From: Succinatimonas sp. UBA6849
GTDB lineage: Bacteria; Pseudomonadota; Gammaproteobacteria; Enterobacterales; Succinivibrionaceae
Direction of reading: 5' to 3'
Assembly (NCBI GenBank): GCA_002449335.1
Contig: DKDL01000034.1
Coordinates: 1 to 8,349 of the forward strand
DNA: 8,349 bases
In this document: positions 1-5,957 of the stretch, piece after piece
How positions within the stretch are numbered: the first letter of the stretch is position 1
Layout: the number at the start of each line of letters is the position of its first letter
Notes under the pieces: model-generated
Told to the model about the DNA's origin: nothing
Database searches by the model: none
Seen by the model: the letters and a program-made list of their open reading frames with translations, nothing else
Program-made: the position numbers and the translations under genes

Positions 1-23
1 TGCTCATGCTGAGCACACCTAAG

Positions 24-59
24 ATCCCCGGAAATTATTTAAATTTTCGGGGATTTTTT
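24..59 (+). terminator. Intrinsic terminator of an upstream gene
   Basis: A 13-bp stem (arms about 24-36 and 42-54, one G-U pair, CCCCG/CGGGG core) closes a 5-nt loop and runs into a T6 tract at 54-59. It would end a plus-strand transcript entering from the left. The first bases of the window may be the 3' end of that gene: stop codons lie at 10-12 (frame 1) and 20-22 (frame 2). Too little is present to identify it. Confidence 0.85.
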
Positions 60-98
60 ATTTCTTTGAACCTAAATTATGAAAACATCAGTCTTTAC

Positions 99-107
99 TG
101 ATAAAAT
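99..107 (+). promoter_or_regulatory. Candidate extended -10 promoter for mtnN
   Basis: TGATAAAAT matches an extended -10 element (TGn followed by TAAAAT, 5 of 6 to consensus) 29 nt before the mtnN start. No good -35 is visible, which is acceptable for an extended -10 promoter. A perfect inverted repeat, ATCAGT-CTTT-ACTGAT at 87-102, overlaps the element and could be an operator. The terminator just upstream means mtnN needs its own promoter. Confidence 0.4.
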
Positions 108-136
108 CCATGCAGAATTTTAATTGAGGATTTTAT

Positions 137-838
137 ATGAAAATTGGTATTATCTGCGCCATGGATGAAGAGACAGAATACTTTCTGTCTAAATTAGAAA
201 GCTATGAAACTAAAAATGTAGGACAGATCATTTTCTATGAAGGCAAGACTGCTGAAGGTAAAGAGGTTGTTATCTCAAGATCTGGTATCGGTAAGGCTAA
301 AGCTGCTACTGTAACCGGTCTTTTAATTGCTTTATACAATGTAAGCTACATTATCAATTCTGGTATTGCAGGCTCCATTTCCCCTACTCTACATATCGCT
401 GATATCGTATTCTCAACAGATGCTACTTACCATGATGCTGACTTTACCCCATTTAATTATGCTAAAGGTCAAATGCCAGGAGAACCTGAGGTATTTAACG
501 CAAGTTCAGAGCTAATTGCAAAAGCTGAAATTGCAGCATCTACTATTCCTGAATTAAAAGATCATGTAAAAAAAGGTCTTGTAGTATCTGGAGATCAATT
601 CATTAACACCCCTGAAGGTAAAGCAACCATTGCTAAAAATTTTCCTCAGGCCATGGTAACTGAGTGCGAAGGTGCTCCTATCGCACAAATCGCTCACGAT
701 TTTAATGTTCCATTCATTATCATCAGAGCTGTATCAGACTGCGCTGATGAAAATGAAACTAAGACTTATGATTTTAATGTTAAAGTAGCATCAGAGAACA
801 GTGCTAAATTAGTTTTAGCTATGATCAAGATGCTCTAG
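137..838 (+). CDS. mtnN: 5'-methylthioadenosine/S-adenosylhomocysteine nucleosidase
   Basis: This cytosolic enzyme cleaves adenine from methylthioadenosine, S-adenosylhomocysteine and 5'-deoxyadenosine, clearing by-products of SAM-dependent reactions. It has 233 aa against 232 in E. coli and is collinear from MKIGIICAMDEE to the C terminus. Visible landmarks are the catalytic acid E12, the SGIGK stretch (49-53), YHDAD (98-102), VSGDQFI (150-156), the ribose-binding ExE at E176/E178 and the catalytic SD at 200-201. The start is supported by GAGGA at 126-130, 6 nt upstream. One oddity is a Cys at 177 between the two glutamates, where E. coli has the ligand-contacting Met (EME to ECE), followed by Gly for Ala. 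It is the first gene of a tight pair with the CbiB-like gene. Family assignment is firm. Confidence 0.96.
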   Translation: MKIGIICAMDEETEYFLSKLESYETKNVGQIIFYEGKTAEGKEVVISRSGIGKAKAATVTGLLIALYNVSYIINSGIAGSISPTLHIADIVFSTDATYHDADFTPFNYAKGQMPGEPEVFNASSELIAKAEIAASTIPELKDHVKKGLVVSGDQFINTPEGKATIAKNFPQAMVTECEGAPIAQIAHDFNVPFIIIRAVSDCADENETKTYDFNVKVASENSAKLVLAMIKML

Positions 839-846
839 GAGAGAAT

Positions 847-1848
847 ATGCCTGTAGAGCAGATCTTAAATGCAGCAAAAGAAGTTTCCATATCTGACTTT
901 TTTGCCACATTTTTCTCAATTTTGCAGTATCCTGCTGTGACCTTGCTTACAGCAATGTTACTTGAGATTATTCTGCCTATAAACGCATCATGGCGCTTAT
1001 CTAATTTGGCGCCTCTCTTCTCAAAGCTTGCTAAAAAGGTAAATAGACAGGAAAACTCACTAGGTCAAACTATCTTTTCAAGTGTGTTCTTGCCTTTTTT
1101 TCTTTTATGCATTGCTATCTTTACCATCCTGCTTTTAAGATTTTGTATAAATCATGACACTATTGTGTCACTTCTGATACTGCCTTTTTTACTTGAATCA
1201 AAACCAGTACTTAAAACAACACTTCAAGTAAAAAGATCACTTGAGCATGATGATAAAGAATTAGCTAAAAAGTATTTGCAAAAGATTATGCTTCGAGACT
1301 GTTCTAAACTCTCTTTTATGGGAGTATGCAAAGCTAACAGCGAAGCTGTAGCCGTAGGTCTTTTTGCAAACTGGTTCTCGGTGATGGTCTGGTATATGCT
1401 CTTAGGTATAGAAGGAGCTCTTATCATGCAGATGGTTGCAGTGATGAACAGATCATTTAGCTTTAAAGAAAAGAGAACCGAAACTTTTGGCATCTTTATT
1501 TATAAATTTGAACAGGCTCTTTTAGTCCCTAGTTTGATTGTCTACCTGCTCACCATGATCTTTTCAGTTCATATTGTCAGGATCTACAAAAACTTTATCA
1601 ATCATTTAAAATTCTTGCCAAATCCTGTCACCTCACTTGTAATTGAAACTCTAGGATCATATGCTAATGTGTCTTTAGGAGGACCTCGTTACTACGAAGG
1701 TAAACTTGTAAGGCTTGCAAGAATTGGTGGTGAGAATGAACCTGACTTATACTCTCCATTAAAAATCTATAACAAACTAAGATTCTCTGGTATTCTCTTT
1801 GTTTGTTTCTGTGTTGTAGTCAGGATCTTTTTATATTCAGCAGCTTAA
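847..1848 (+). CDS. CobD/CbiB-related membrane protein
   Basis: A 333-aa membrane protein with about five hydrophobic segments (near 24-46, 78-98, 104-116, 174-197, 224-245, 313-332). It is related to CbiB/CobD, the adenosylcobinamide-phosphate synthases, and more distantly to AmpE. Support comes from RDCSKL at 150-155 (family RDTxxL), a kept Glu at 166, LPNP at 257-260 and LGGPRYYEG at 277-285. It is clearly divergent: the AEN..DG motif after the conserved Glu is replaced (AVGLFAN), and the NTLDSMVGYK region reads VMNRSFSFK. This matches a gammaproteobacterial side branch (I recall VC2380-like proteins beside mtnN in Vibrio) whose activity is unproven. Its SD, AGGAGAG (837-843), overlaps the mtnN stop, so the two are co-transcribed and perhaps translationally coupled. 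No other cobalamin gene is in the window. Membership is fairly sure, B12 function is not. Confidence 0.75.
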   Translation: MPVEQILNAAKEVSISDFFATFFSILQYPAVTLLTAMLLEIILPINASWRLSNLAPLFSKLAKKVNRQENSLGQTIFSSVFLPFFLLCIAIFTILLLRFCINHDTIVSLLILPFLLESKPVLKTTLQVKRSLEHDDKELAKKYLQKIMLRDCSKLSFMGVCKANSEAVAVGLFANWFSVMVWYMLLGIEGALIMQMVAVMNRSFSFKEKRTETFGIFIYKFEQALLVPSLIVYLLTMIFSVHIVRIYKNFINHLKFLPNPVTSLVIETLGSYANVSLGGPRYYEGKLVRLARIGGENEPDLYSPLKIYNKLRFSGILFVCFCVVVRIFLYSAA

Positions 1849-1931
1849 TTTTATTCGTTATTACCAAAGCTATTGACGAAATAAGTTATTGCGATAACAA
1901 GTTAAAAAAGTTACCCAAGATAAAGATAGTT

Positions 1932-2567
1932 ATGTCAGATAAAGATAACAGCCAAGATTTTTTACAGTTATTAAAAGAACAGGAGCAGGAAGCAAAGGAT
2001 CCTGAGTTCTCATCTTTAATTGGTGAAGCTATTGGCGAAATTAAAACTCTTGTTCAGGATAAAGTAGAAAAGAGCTCTACCCTTATTGACAAGAAACTTG
2101 CTAAAGCTAGACAGGAAGCAGCTGTCAGAAAATCTGAGGATGTAACCGATTCAGCATCATCTGGATTTGTCCATATGGTACAACCTAATGATGTCTTAGA
2201 GTATCGTCGTCCTGGAGTACAACCCTATGTAGTACAGAAACTGCGTAAAGGAGAATACCCAGAAGCAGACTTTATCGATCTGCATGGTAAGACGATTGAA
2301 CAAGCTTATGAGCAGGTAATGCAATTTTTAGCTTTTGCTAAAAAGCATGAGTTTAGATGCATTCTTATCATTCACGGTAAAGGTGAAAGATCAAATCCTA
2401 AAGCTTTAATGAAAAGCCATGTTGCTCACTGGTTAAAGCAGATCCCTGATGTCTTAGCTTTCCATTCAGCTCCTGTATGGAAAGGTGGTACTGGAGCTTT
2501 GTGCATTATTCTAAAAAAAGGTGACAAGGCATCTATTGTTAACCGCGAAATCTATCAAAAAAGGTAA
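1932..2567 (+). CDS. smrA: Smr domain protein, SmrA type (putative endonuclease)
   Basis: A 211-aa soluble protein with a C-terminal Smr domain, a MutS2-related fold linked to nuclease activity on DNA or RNA. Domain marks are IDLHG at 115-119, IHGKG at 147-151 and GGTGAL at 185-190. The insertion after HGKG and the following HVAHWL helix resemble E. coli SmrA (YdaL) more than SmrB. The preceding YRRPGVQ...KLRKGEY block (91-109) is also typical of the enterobacterial proteins. Residues 1-75 are charged, rich in Glu and Lys, probably helical, and not recognised. The ATG at 1932 is chosen because the in-frame upstream ATG (1803) lies inside the preceding gene and would add a hydrophobic 43-residue leader foreign to the family. 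No strong SD is seen. It lies 83 nt after the CbiB-like gene, so own transcription or read-through are both possible. Confidence 0.85.
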   Translation: MSDKDNSQDFLQLLKEQEQEAKDPEFSSLIGEAIGEIKTLVQDKVEKSSTLIDKKLAKARQEAAVRKSEDVTDSASSGFVHMVQPNDVLEYRRPGVQPYVVQKLRKGEYPEADFIDLHGKTIEQAYEQVMQFLAFAKKHEFRCILIIHGKGERSNPKALMKSHVAHWLKQIPDVLAFHSAPVWKGGTGALCIILKKGDKASIVNREIYQKR

Positions 2568-2585
2568 GCTGTAAGCTTACCTTTT
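2557..2585. terminator. Bidirectional terminator between convergent smr and araC-type genes
   Basis: A perfect 11-bp stem (2559-2569 with 2575-2585, core GGTAAGC/GCTTACC) encloses a TGTAA loop. It carries A6 at 2557-2562 and T4 at 2582-2585, so it can act on both strands, with the longer U-tract (U6) on the minus strand. The smr stop codon (2565-2567) lies inside the left arm. The hairpin sits 82 nt beyond the araC-type stop. Confidence 0.8.
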
Positions 2586-2666
2586 GAGCTAGCCTTTCTA
2601 GTTTTGTCTTTTCTTGGATAACCTTCTGTAGTGTTAACCTTTACATTCAAAGCTTTTATCAAATCA

Positions 2667-3539
2667 CTAACTTACCTTTAGAGCTGCCGGTGTCACACCA
2701 AAGTAGCGTTTGAACTCTCGGCTGAACTGAGAGACACTCTGATAACCAACCTCAAGTGCTGCCACATAAGCTTTGGTGTTTTGAGTAATGATCATCTCTT
2801 TAGCTTTATTTAATCTGATCTTTTTAAGATACTGTACAGGTGTATCTGAGGTGACATCTTTAAAGAGGCGGTAGAAAGATGACACACTCAAATTTACTTC
2901 TTTAGCAAGAATGTCTACATCAATTTCCTGATTATAGTTTTGCTCTAAAACGTCAATAACTTTGTTAATCTGAACTAATGGTCCTGCCTGTAAAGATAAT
3001 TTTAGTAAAAGCTCAGCCTGTTCACCACATAGAGCTCTGTATAGAACTTCACGTTTTAAAGCTTTTCCCAAAACTTTTGCTTCATTCTCATCAGATAAGC
3101 ATTTTAAGAATCTTACCAATGAGTCCTGAAAAGACTCATCCATAGTAGAAGGTCCAATTGGAGATGGTACGTGCTTTGAATCAAATGTCTTTATTCTGTC
3201 TCGCAGATTCATGCTTTCTACTAATTCACGAATTTCCTCAACAGAAAAGCCAATAAAGATACCTCTTACAGGCTCATCAAAACTTGCAATGGTTTCACAT
3301 CGTGCATGGATCATCATTGAACACACGATATAGTCTAAAGCAGAATACTCATAGGAGTGTTCTTCAAAAGTCATGCGCTTTTGACCTGATAACAGAATGC
3401 ACAGACCAGTTCTGTAGACAGTAGGCTCAGCACTCTTGTAGTGATAACGCTTAAAATAGAAAACATTATCTAAAGGAGCATCTTTAGTACCTTCATCCAT
3501 ATCAGGGAAGTACTCTAAAGCTTTTGTAAATTCTTCCAT
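2667..3539 (-). CDS. AraC family regulator, YqhC-like (AraC_N + HTH)
   Basis: A 290-aa DNA-binding regulator. Residues about 25-185 match the AraC_N sensor domain (PF06719 type) shared with E. coli YqhC: a GLCILLSGQKRM strand (45-56), EYSALDYIV (64-72) and a GIFIGFS strand (93-99). Residues 190-290 are the AraC-type double HTH, with VDILAKEVNLSVSSFYRLFK (208-227) as first helix-turn-helix and ALEVGYQSVSQFSREFKRYF (261-280) as second. The start is set at 3539 because GAGAGG (3546-3551 on the minus strand) lies 6 nt upstream; an in-frame ATG at 3569 lies upstream of that SD and is less likely. The gene is divergent from an iron-containing alcohol dehydrogenase, exactly as yqhC is from yqhD, so activation of that gene by an aldehyde or similar signal is the likely role (inference). 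Autoregulation is possible through the shared upstream region. Confidence 0.9.
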   Translation of the reverse strand: MEEFTKALEYFPDMDEGTKDAPLDNVFYFKRYHYKSAEPTVYRTGLCILLSGQKRMTFEEHSYEYSALDYIVCSMMIHARCETIASFDEPVRGIFIGFSVEEIRELVESMNLRDRIKTFDSKHVPSPIGPSTMDESFQDSLVRFLKCLSDENEAKVLGKALKREVLYRALCGEQAELLLKLSLQAGPLVQINKVIDVLEQNYNQEIDVDILAKEVNLSVSSFYRLFKDVTSDTPVQYLKKIRLNKAKEMIITQNTKAYVAALEVGYQSVSQFSREFKRYFGVTPAALKVS

Positions 3540-3797
3540 AGCACACCTCTCTTTTATAGAATTATGCATGATTTCTTACTCATTTTCACTAATATGATCT
3601 AATTTTAGTAGGATTAGGCAATATTTTGAAAAAATTGTGTATATAAACTTTCAAATAAATGCACTAAATTAAAGACAGTAAAAGTAAGTCGTACTAGAAA
3701 AGTACAAGCTAATTTATCAAAGCAGTTTATGCAAAGTCGTTTATATAGAGCGAATTGTGCAAACAGTTTATACAAAACACTTGTAAAAGGAGTTGTT
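3540..3797. promoter_or_regulatory. Divergent regulatory region, araC-type gene / alcohol dehydrogenase
   Basis: This AT-rich 258-bp stretch must hold the promoters of both divergent genes. It contains three plus-strand GTTTAT-cored sites near the dehydrogenase and one minus-strand copy on the regulator side (separate entry). A 5-bp dyad, GTACT-AGAAA-AGTAC, lies at 3691-3705, and a near-palindrome, CAATATTTT-G-AAAAAATTG, at 3619-3637. Possible -10 elements for the dehydrogenase are TATATA (3742-3747) and TATACA (3769-3774), neither with a good -35, as is common for activator-dependent promoters. I cannot fix a transcription start. Confidence 0.6.
3723..3776 (+). repeat. GTTTAT-cored direct repeats, candidate regulator sites
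   Basis: CAGTTTATGCAAA (3723-3735) and CAGTTTATACAAA (3764-3776) agree at 12 of 13 positions and start 41 bp apart, close to four helical turns. A weaker copy, CGTTTATATA, lies between them at 3738-3747, and an inverted copy, GTTTATATA, at 3648-3640 on the minus strand. Repeated, similarly oriented sites next to a divergently encoded AraC-type gene suggest binding sites for that regulator (inference). Confidence 0.5.
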
Positions 3798-4988
3798 ATG
3801 AATTTTGAATTTTATAATCCAACTAAAGTTTTATTTGGTAAAGGCAATCTTGAGAAACTAGGTGAAGTTGTAAAAGCTTTTGGTAATAAAGCTTTATTAG
3901 TAACAGGTGGCGGTTCTGTAAAGAGAAACGGTACTTTTGCTAAAGCAGAAGCTTCACTAAAGAAAGCAAATGTAGAAATTGTAGAGTGCGATGGTATTGA
4001 ACCAAATCCAAAGATGTCATCTGTAAGAAAAGGTGTAAAGCTAGTTAAAGAGCACAACTGTGATGTTATTGTAGCTCTAGGTGGCGGTAGCACCATGGAC
4101 TGCTCTAAAGTAATTGCAGCAGGTGCCTTATATGATGGCGACCCATGGGATATGATTTTCCATGGACAGGAGAATGTCTATATTCCTAAAAAGGCATTAC
4201 CTGTTATCACAGTTCCTACACTTGCAGCAACTGGTTCTGAGATGGACGCTGGTGCTGTAATTTCAAATGGAGACACTAAAGAAAAGTCATTTGTAGAAAA
4301 CGAAGTACTATTTCCTAAAGTTGCTGTAGTTGATCCTACCTTAACTTTAACTGTTCCAAAGAATCAGACTGGCTACGGTATCTGTGACATTATTGTTCAC
4401 ATTACTGAGAGTTACTTTAATGGTGTTGATGGCACCCCACTTCAGGATGCTCAGGCCTTAGAGACCATTAAAAACTGCATTCACTATGGTCTAAAGGCTT
4501 ACGAGAATGGTCAGGATCTTGAAGCACGTGAGCAGGTTCAGTGGGATTCAATTGTAGCCTTAAATGGCTTTATTAGCTGTGGTACTCATGGAGCTTTCCC
4601 TGTACATATGATTGAGCACACAGTATCTGGTATTCATGACATTACCCATGGTGCAGGTTTAGCTATTATCAATCCTGCTTGGATGAAATTTACCATTAAG
4701 CATGGTGGCAATGTTAAGAAGTTTGTTGATTTTGCAACCTTCTTATTTAATGTAAAAGATACAGGCGATGATGAAAAGACTGCACTTGAAGGCGTAGCTA
4801 AATACGAAGAGTTCTTAAAGAAGATCGGTTGTCCTACCCGCTTTAAAGATTTAGGTATCGATGACAGCAAGTTTGAAGACTATGCTGATATTACTTTAAA
4901 AGTAATTCATGATGAGAATGGTAATCTGCCTGCTCGTCCTTCTCTAACTAAACAAGACATCATTGAGATCTTAAATCTTGCAAAATAA
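3798..4988 (+). CDS. Iron-containing alcohol/aldehyde dehydrogenase (YqhD/BDH type)
   Basis: A 396-aa group III metal-dependent alcohol dehydrogenase, soluble, which reduces aldehydes to alcohols. It resembles E. coli YqhD and clostridial/Bacillus butanol dehydrogenases throughout. Metal ligands are present at D197, H201, H270 and H284 (D-x3-H and H-x13-H spacing as in the family). GGGS at 37-40 matches the NADPH-preferring GGGS of YqhD, so NADPH use is predicted. The second nucleotide motif GGGSTMD is at 95-101 and ATGSE at 144-148. The ATG at 3798 has AAAGGAG (3786-3792) 5 nt upstream; an in-frame ATG at 3729 would add 23 residues, overlap the repeat sites and lacks family support. It is first gene of the block running through DUF3737 and the PLP lyase. 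Control by the divergent YqhC-like regulator is likely. Real substrate unknown; small reactive aldehydes are the best guess. Confidence 0.93.
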   Translation: MNFEFYNPTKVLFGKGNLEKLGEVVKAFGNKALLVTGGGSVKRNGTFAKAEASLKKANVEIVECDGIEPNPKMSSVRKGVKLVKEHNCDVIVALGGGSTMDCSKVIAAGALYDGDPWDMIFHGQENVYIPKKALPVITVPTLAATGSEMDAGAVISNGDTKEKSFVENEVLFPKVAVVDPTLTLTVPKNQTGYGICDIIVHITESYFNGVDGTPLQDAQALETIKNCIHYGLKAYENGQDLEAREQVQWDSIVALNGFISCGTHGAFPVHMIEHTVSGIHDITHGAGLAIINPAWMKFTIKHGGNVKKFVDFATFLFNVKDTGDDEKTALEGVAKYEEFLKKIGCPTRFKDLGIDDSKFEDYADITLKVIHDENGNLPARPSLTKQDIIEILNLAK

Positions 4989-5002
4989 CCTTAGATAGTA
5001 CT

Positions 5003-5031
5003 TTCAGAAAACATTTTGCCCTGAAAATAAT
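5003..5031 (+). promoter_or_regulatory. Weak candidate promoter upstream of the DUF3737 leader hairpin
   Basis: TTCAGA (5003-5008, 4 of 6 to the -35 consensus), a 17-nt spacer and AATAAT (5026-5031, 5 of 6 to the -10 consensus). Transcription from it would begin near 5038 and place the 5055-5085 hairpin in the leader of the DUF3737 mRNA. The region is AT-rich, so a chance match is quite possible. Confidence 0.3.
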
Positions 5032-5054
5032 TATCCAAAGGTACTAACCTTAAC

Positions 5055-5094
5055 ATTTGGTAGTAGGATCTTCCTACTACCAAATCTATTTTTT
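5055..5094 (+). terminator. Strong terminator or attenuator hairpin before DUF3737
   Basis: A perfect 14-bp stem (5055-5068 with 5072-5085, core GGTAGTAGGA/TCCTACTACC) closes a 3-nt loop. CTA follows, then T6 at 5089-5094. It has the form of an intrinsic terminator for the dehydrogenase gene, but its T tract ends only 8 nt before the DUF3737 ATG. Downstream expression therefore needs read-through, regulated antitermination or a promoter close upstream. Confidence 0.75.
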
Positions 5095-5102
5095 AAAGTT
5101 CT

Positions 5103-5957
5103 ATGAATATTATCAAAGATAAAGAATTCCAAGGCGAAAGACCTCTTTTCTTTCAACATGATTTAAGACTTGAGAACATTAAGATCTTAAACGGCGAATC
5201 TGCTATTAAAGAAGGACATAACATTGTTGCAGTTGATTCATATTTCAACGGCAAATACCCTTTCTGGCATATCAACGATTTTGAAATTGAAAATTGCACT
5301 TTTGATTCCGGTGCTCGTGCTGCCATCTGGTATTCAAACAATTTAAAAATGTCCAATTGCAAAATCATTGCGCCTAAGATGTTCAGACGCATGAAAGGTA
5401 TTGCTCTTTTCAAAGTAGAATTTACCGATGCGCAAGAGACTCTTTGGAATTGTGAGAACATCGCCTTAAAAGAGGTAAAAGCCGTAAACGGCGATTACAT
5501 TTTTATGAACAGTTCTAATATTGCTGTAGAGAACTTTAATCTACAGGGCAACTATTCATTCCAGAATTGTGAAAACATCACTATTAAAGATTCTGTCTTA
5601 GATTCAAAAGATGCCTTTTGGGAAGCTCATAACGTAGTTGTTGAAAACTCTGTTTTAAATGGTGAGTACTTAGGCTGGCATTCCAAAAACTTAAAGTTAA
5701 TAAACTGTAAGATCAGTGGTACTCAGCCACTGTGTTACGCAGAGAATTTGACTTTAGTTAACTGCACCTTTGATAAAGATTGTGATCTTGCCTTTGAATA
5801 TTCAACAGCAATTGATGCAACTATCAATGGTCATGTTACCAGTATAAAAAATCCAACTTCTGGCATAATTAAGGTACAATCAGTAGGAACTATCATTCAT
5901 GATGAGAATACTAAAGCACCTGACAACTGTGTTATAGAAGAAGGTTACAATGGCTGA
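5103..5957 (+). CDS. DUF3737 family protein, predicted right-handed beta-helix
   Basis: A 284-aa protein without signal peptide or membrane segment, so probably cytosolic. Its N terminus (KDKEFQGERPLF, then HDLRLENIKILNGESAIKE) fits what I recall of DUF3737 proteins, which are mostly from Firmicutes. The body repeats roughly every 20 residues: an Asn/Asp-rich turn such as ENI, SNNLK or SKNLK, an alternating hydrophobic strand, then an aromatic residue (FW at 54, IW at 76, LW at 115, FW at 172, GW at 191). This is the rung pattern of a parallel beta-helix. No catalytic function is known to me, and a binding or scaffold role is as likely as an enzymatic one. There is no recognisable SD, and a strong hairpin lies 17 nt upstream. 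The stop overlaps the next start by 8 nt, indicating translational coupling with the PLP lyase. Confidence 0.82.
   Translation: MNIIKDKEFQGERPLFFQHDLRLENIKILNGESAIKEGHNIVAVDSYFNGKYPFWHINDFEIENCTFDSGARAAIWYSNNLKMSNCKIIAPKMFRRMKGIALFKVEFTDAQETLWNCENIALKEVKAVNGDYIFMNSSNIAVENFNLQGNYSFQNCENITIKDSVLDSKDAFWEAHNVVVENSVLNGEYLGWHSKNLKLINCKISGTQPLCYAENLTLVNCTFDKDCDLAFEYSTAIDATINGHVTSIKNPTSGIIKVQSVGTIIHDENTKAPDNCVIEEGYNG

Noticed and set aside
1224..1493. Minus-strand open frame opposite the CbiB-like gene, and similar ones at 3812-4096, 4634-4870 and 5153-5461
   Set aside because: Each lies opposite a well-supported gene and shows no family resemblance or convincing start signal; they are antisense shadows.
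1803..1931. Upstream in-frame ATG for the Smr gene adding 43 residues
   Set aside because: It lies inside the preceding gene in another frame, gives a hydrophobic leader foreign to Smr proteins, and the ATG at 1932 matches family length.
3540..3569. Upstream ATG for the AraC-type regulator
   Set aside because: The GAGAGG site is correctly placed for the ATG at 3539 and lies downstream of the 3569 ATG, so the shorter form is preferred.
3723..3776. Possible CRISPR-like or iteron array from the spaced repeats
   Set aside because: Only two good copies of 13 bp with unequal intermediate spacing and no cas or rep gene nearby; regulator sites explain them better.
3729..3797. Upstream ATG for the alcohol dehydrogenase
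   Set aside because: The 23 extra residues have no family counterpart and overlap the repeat sites; AAAGGAG is placed exactly for the ATG at 3798.
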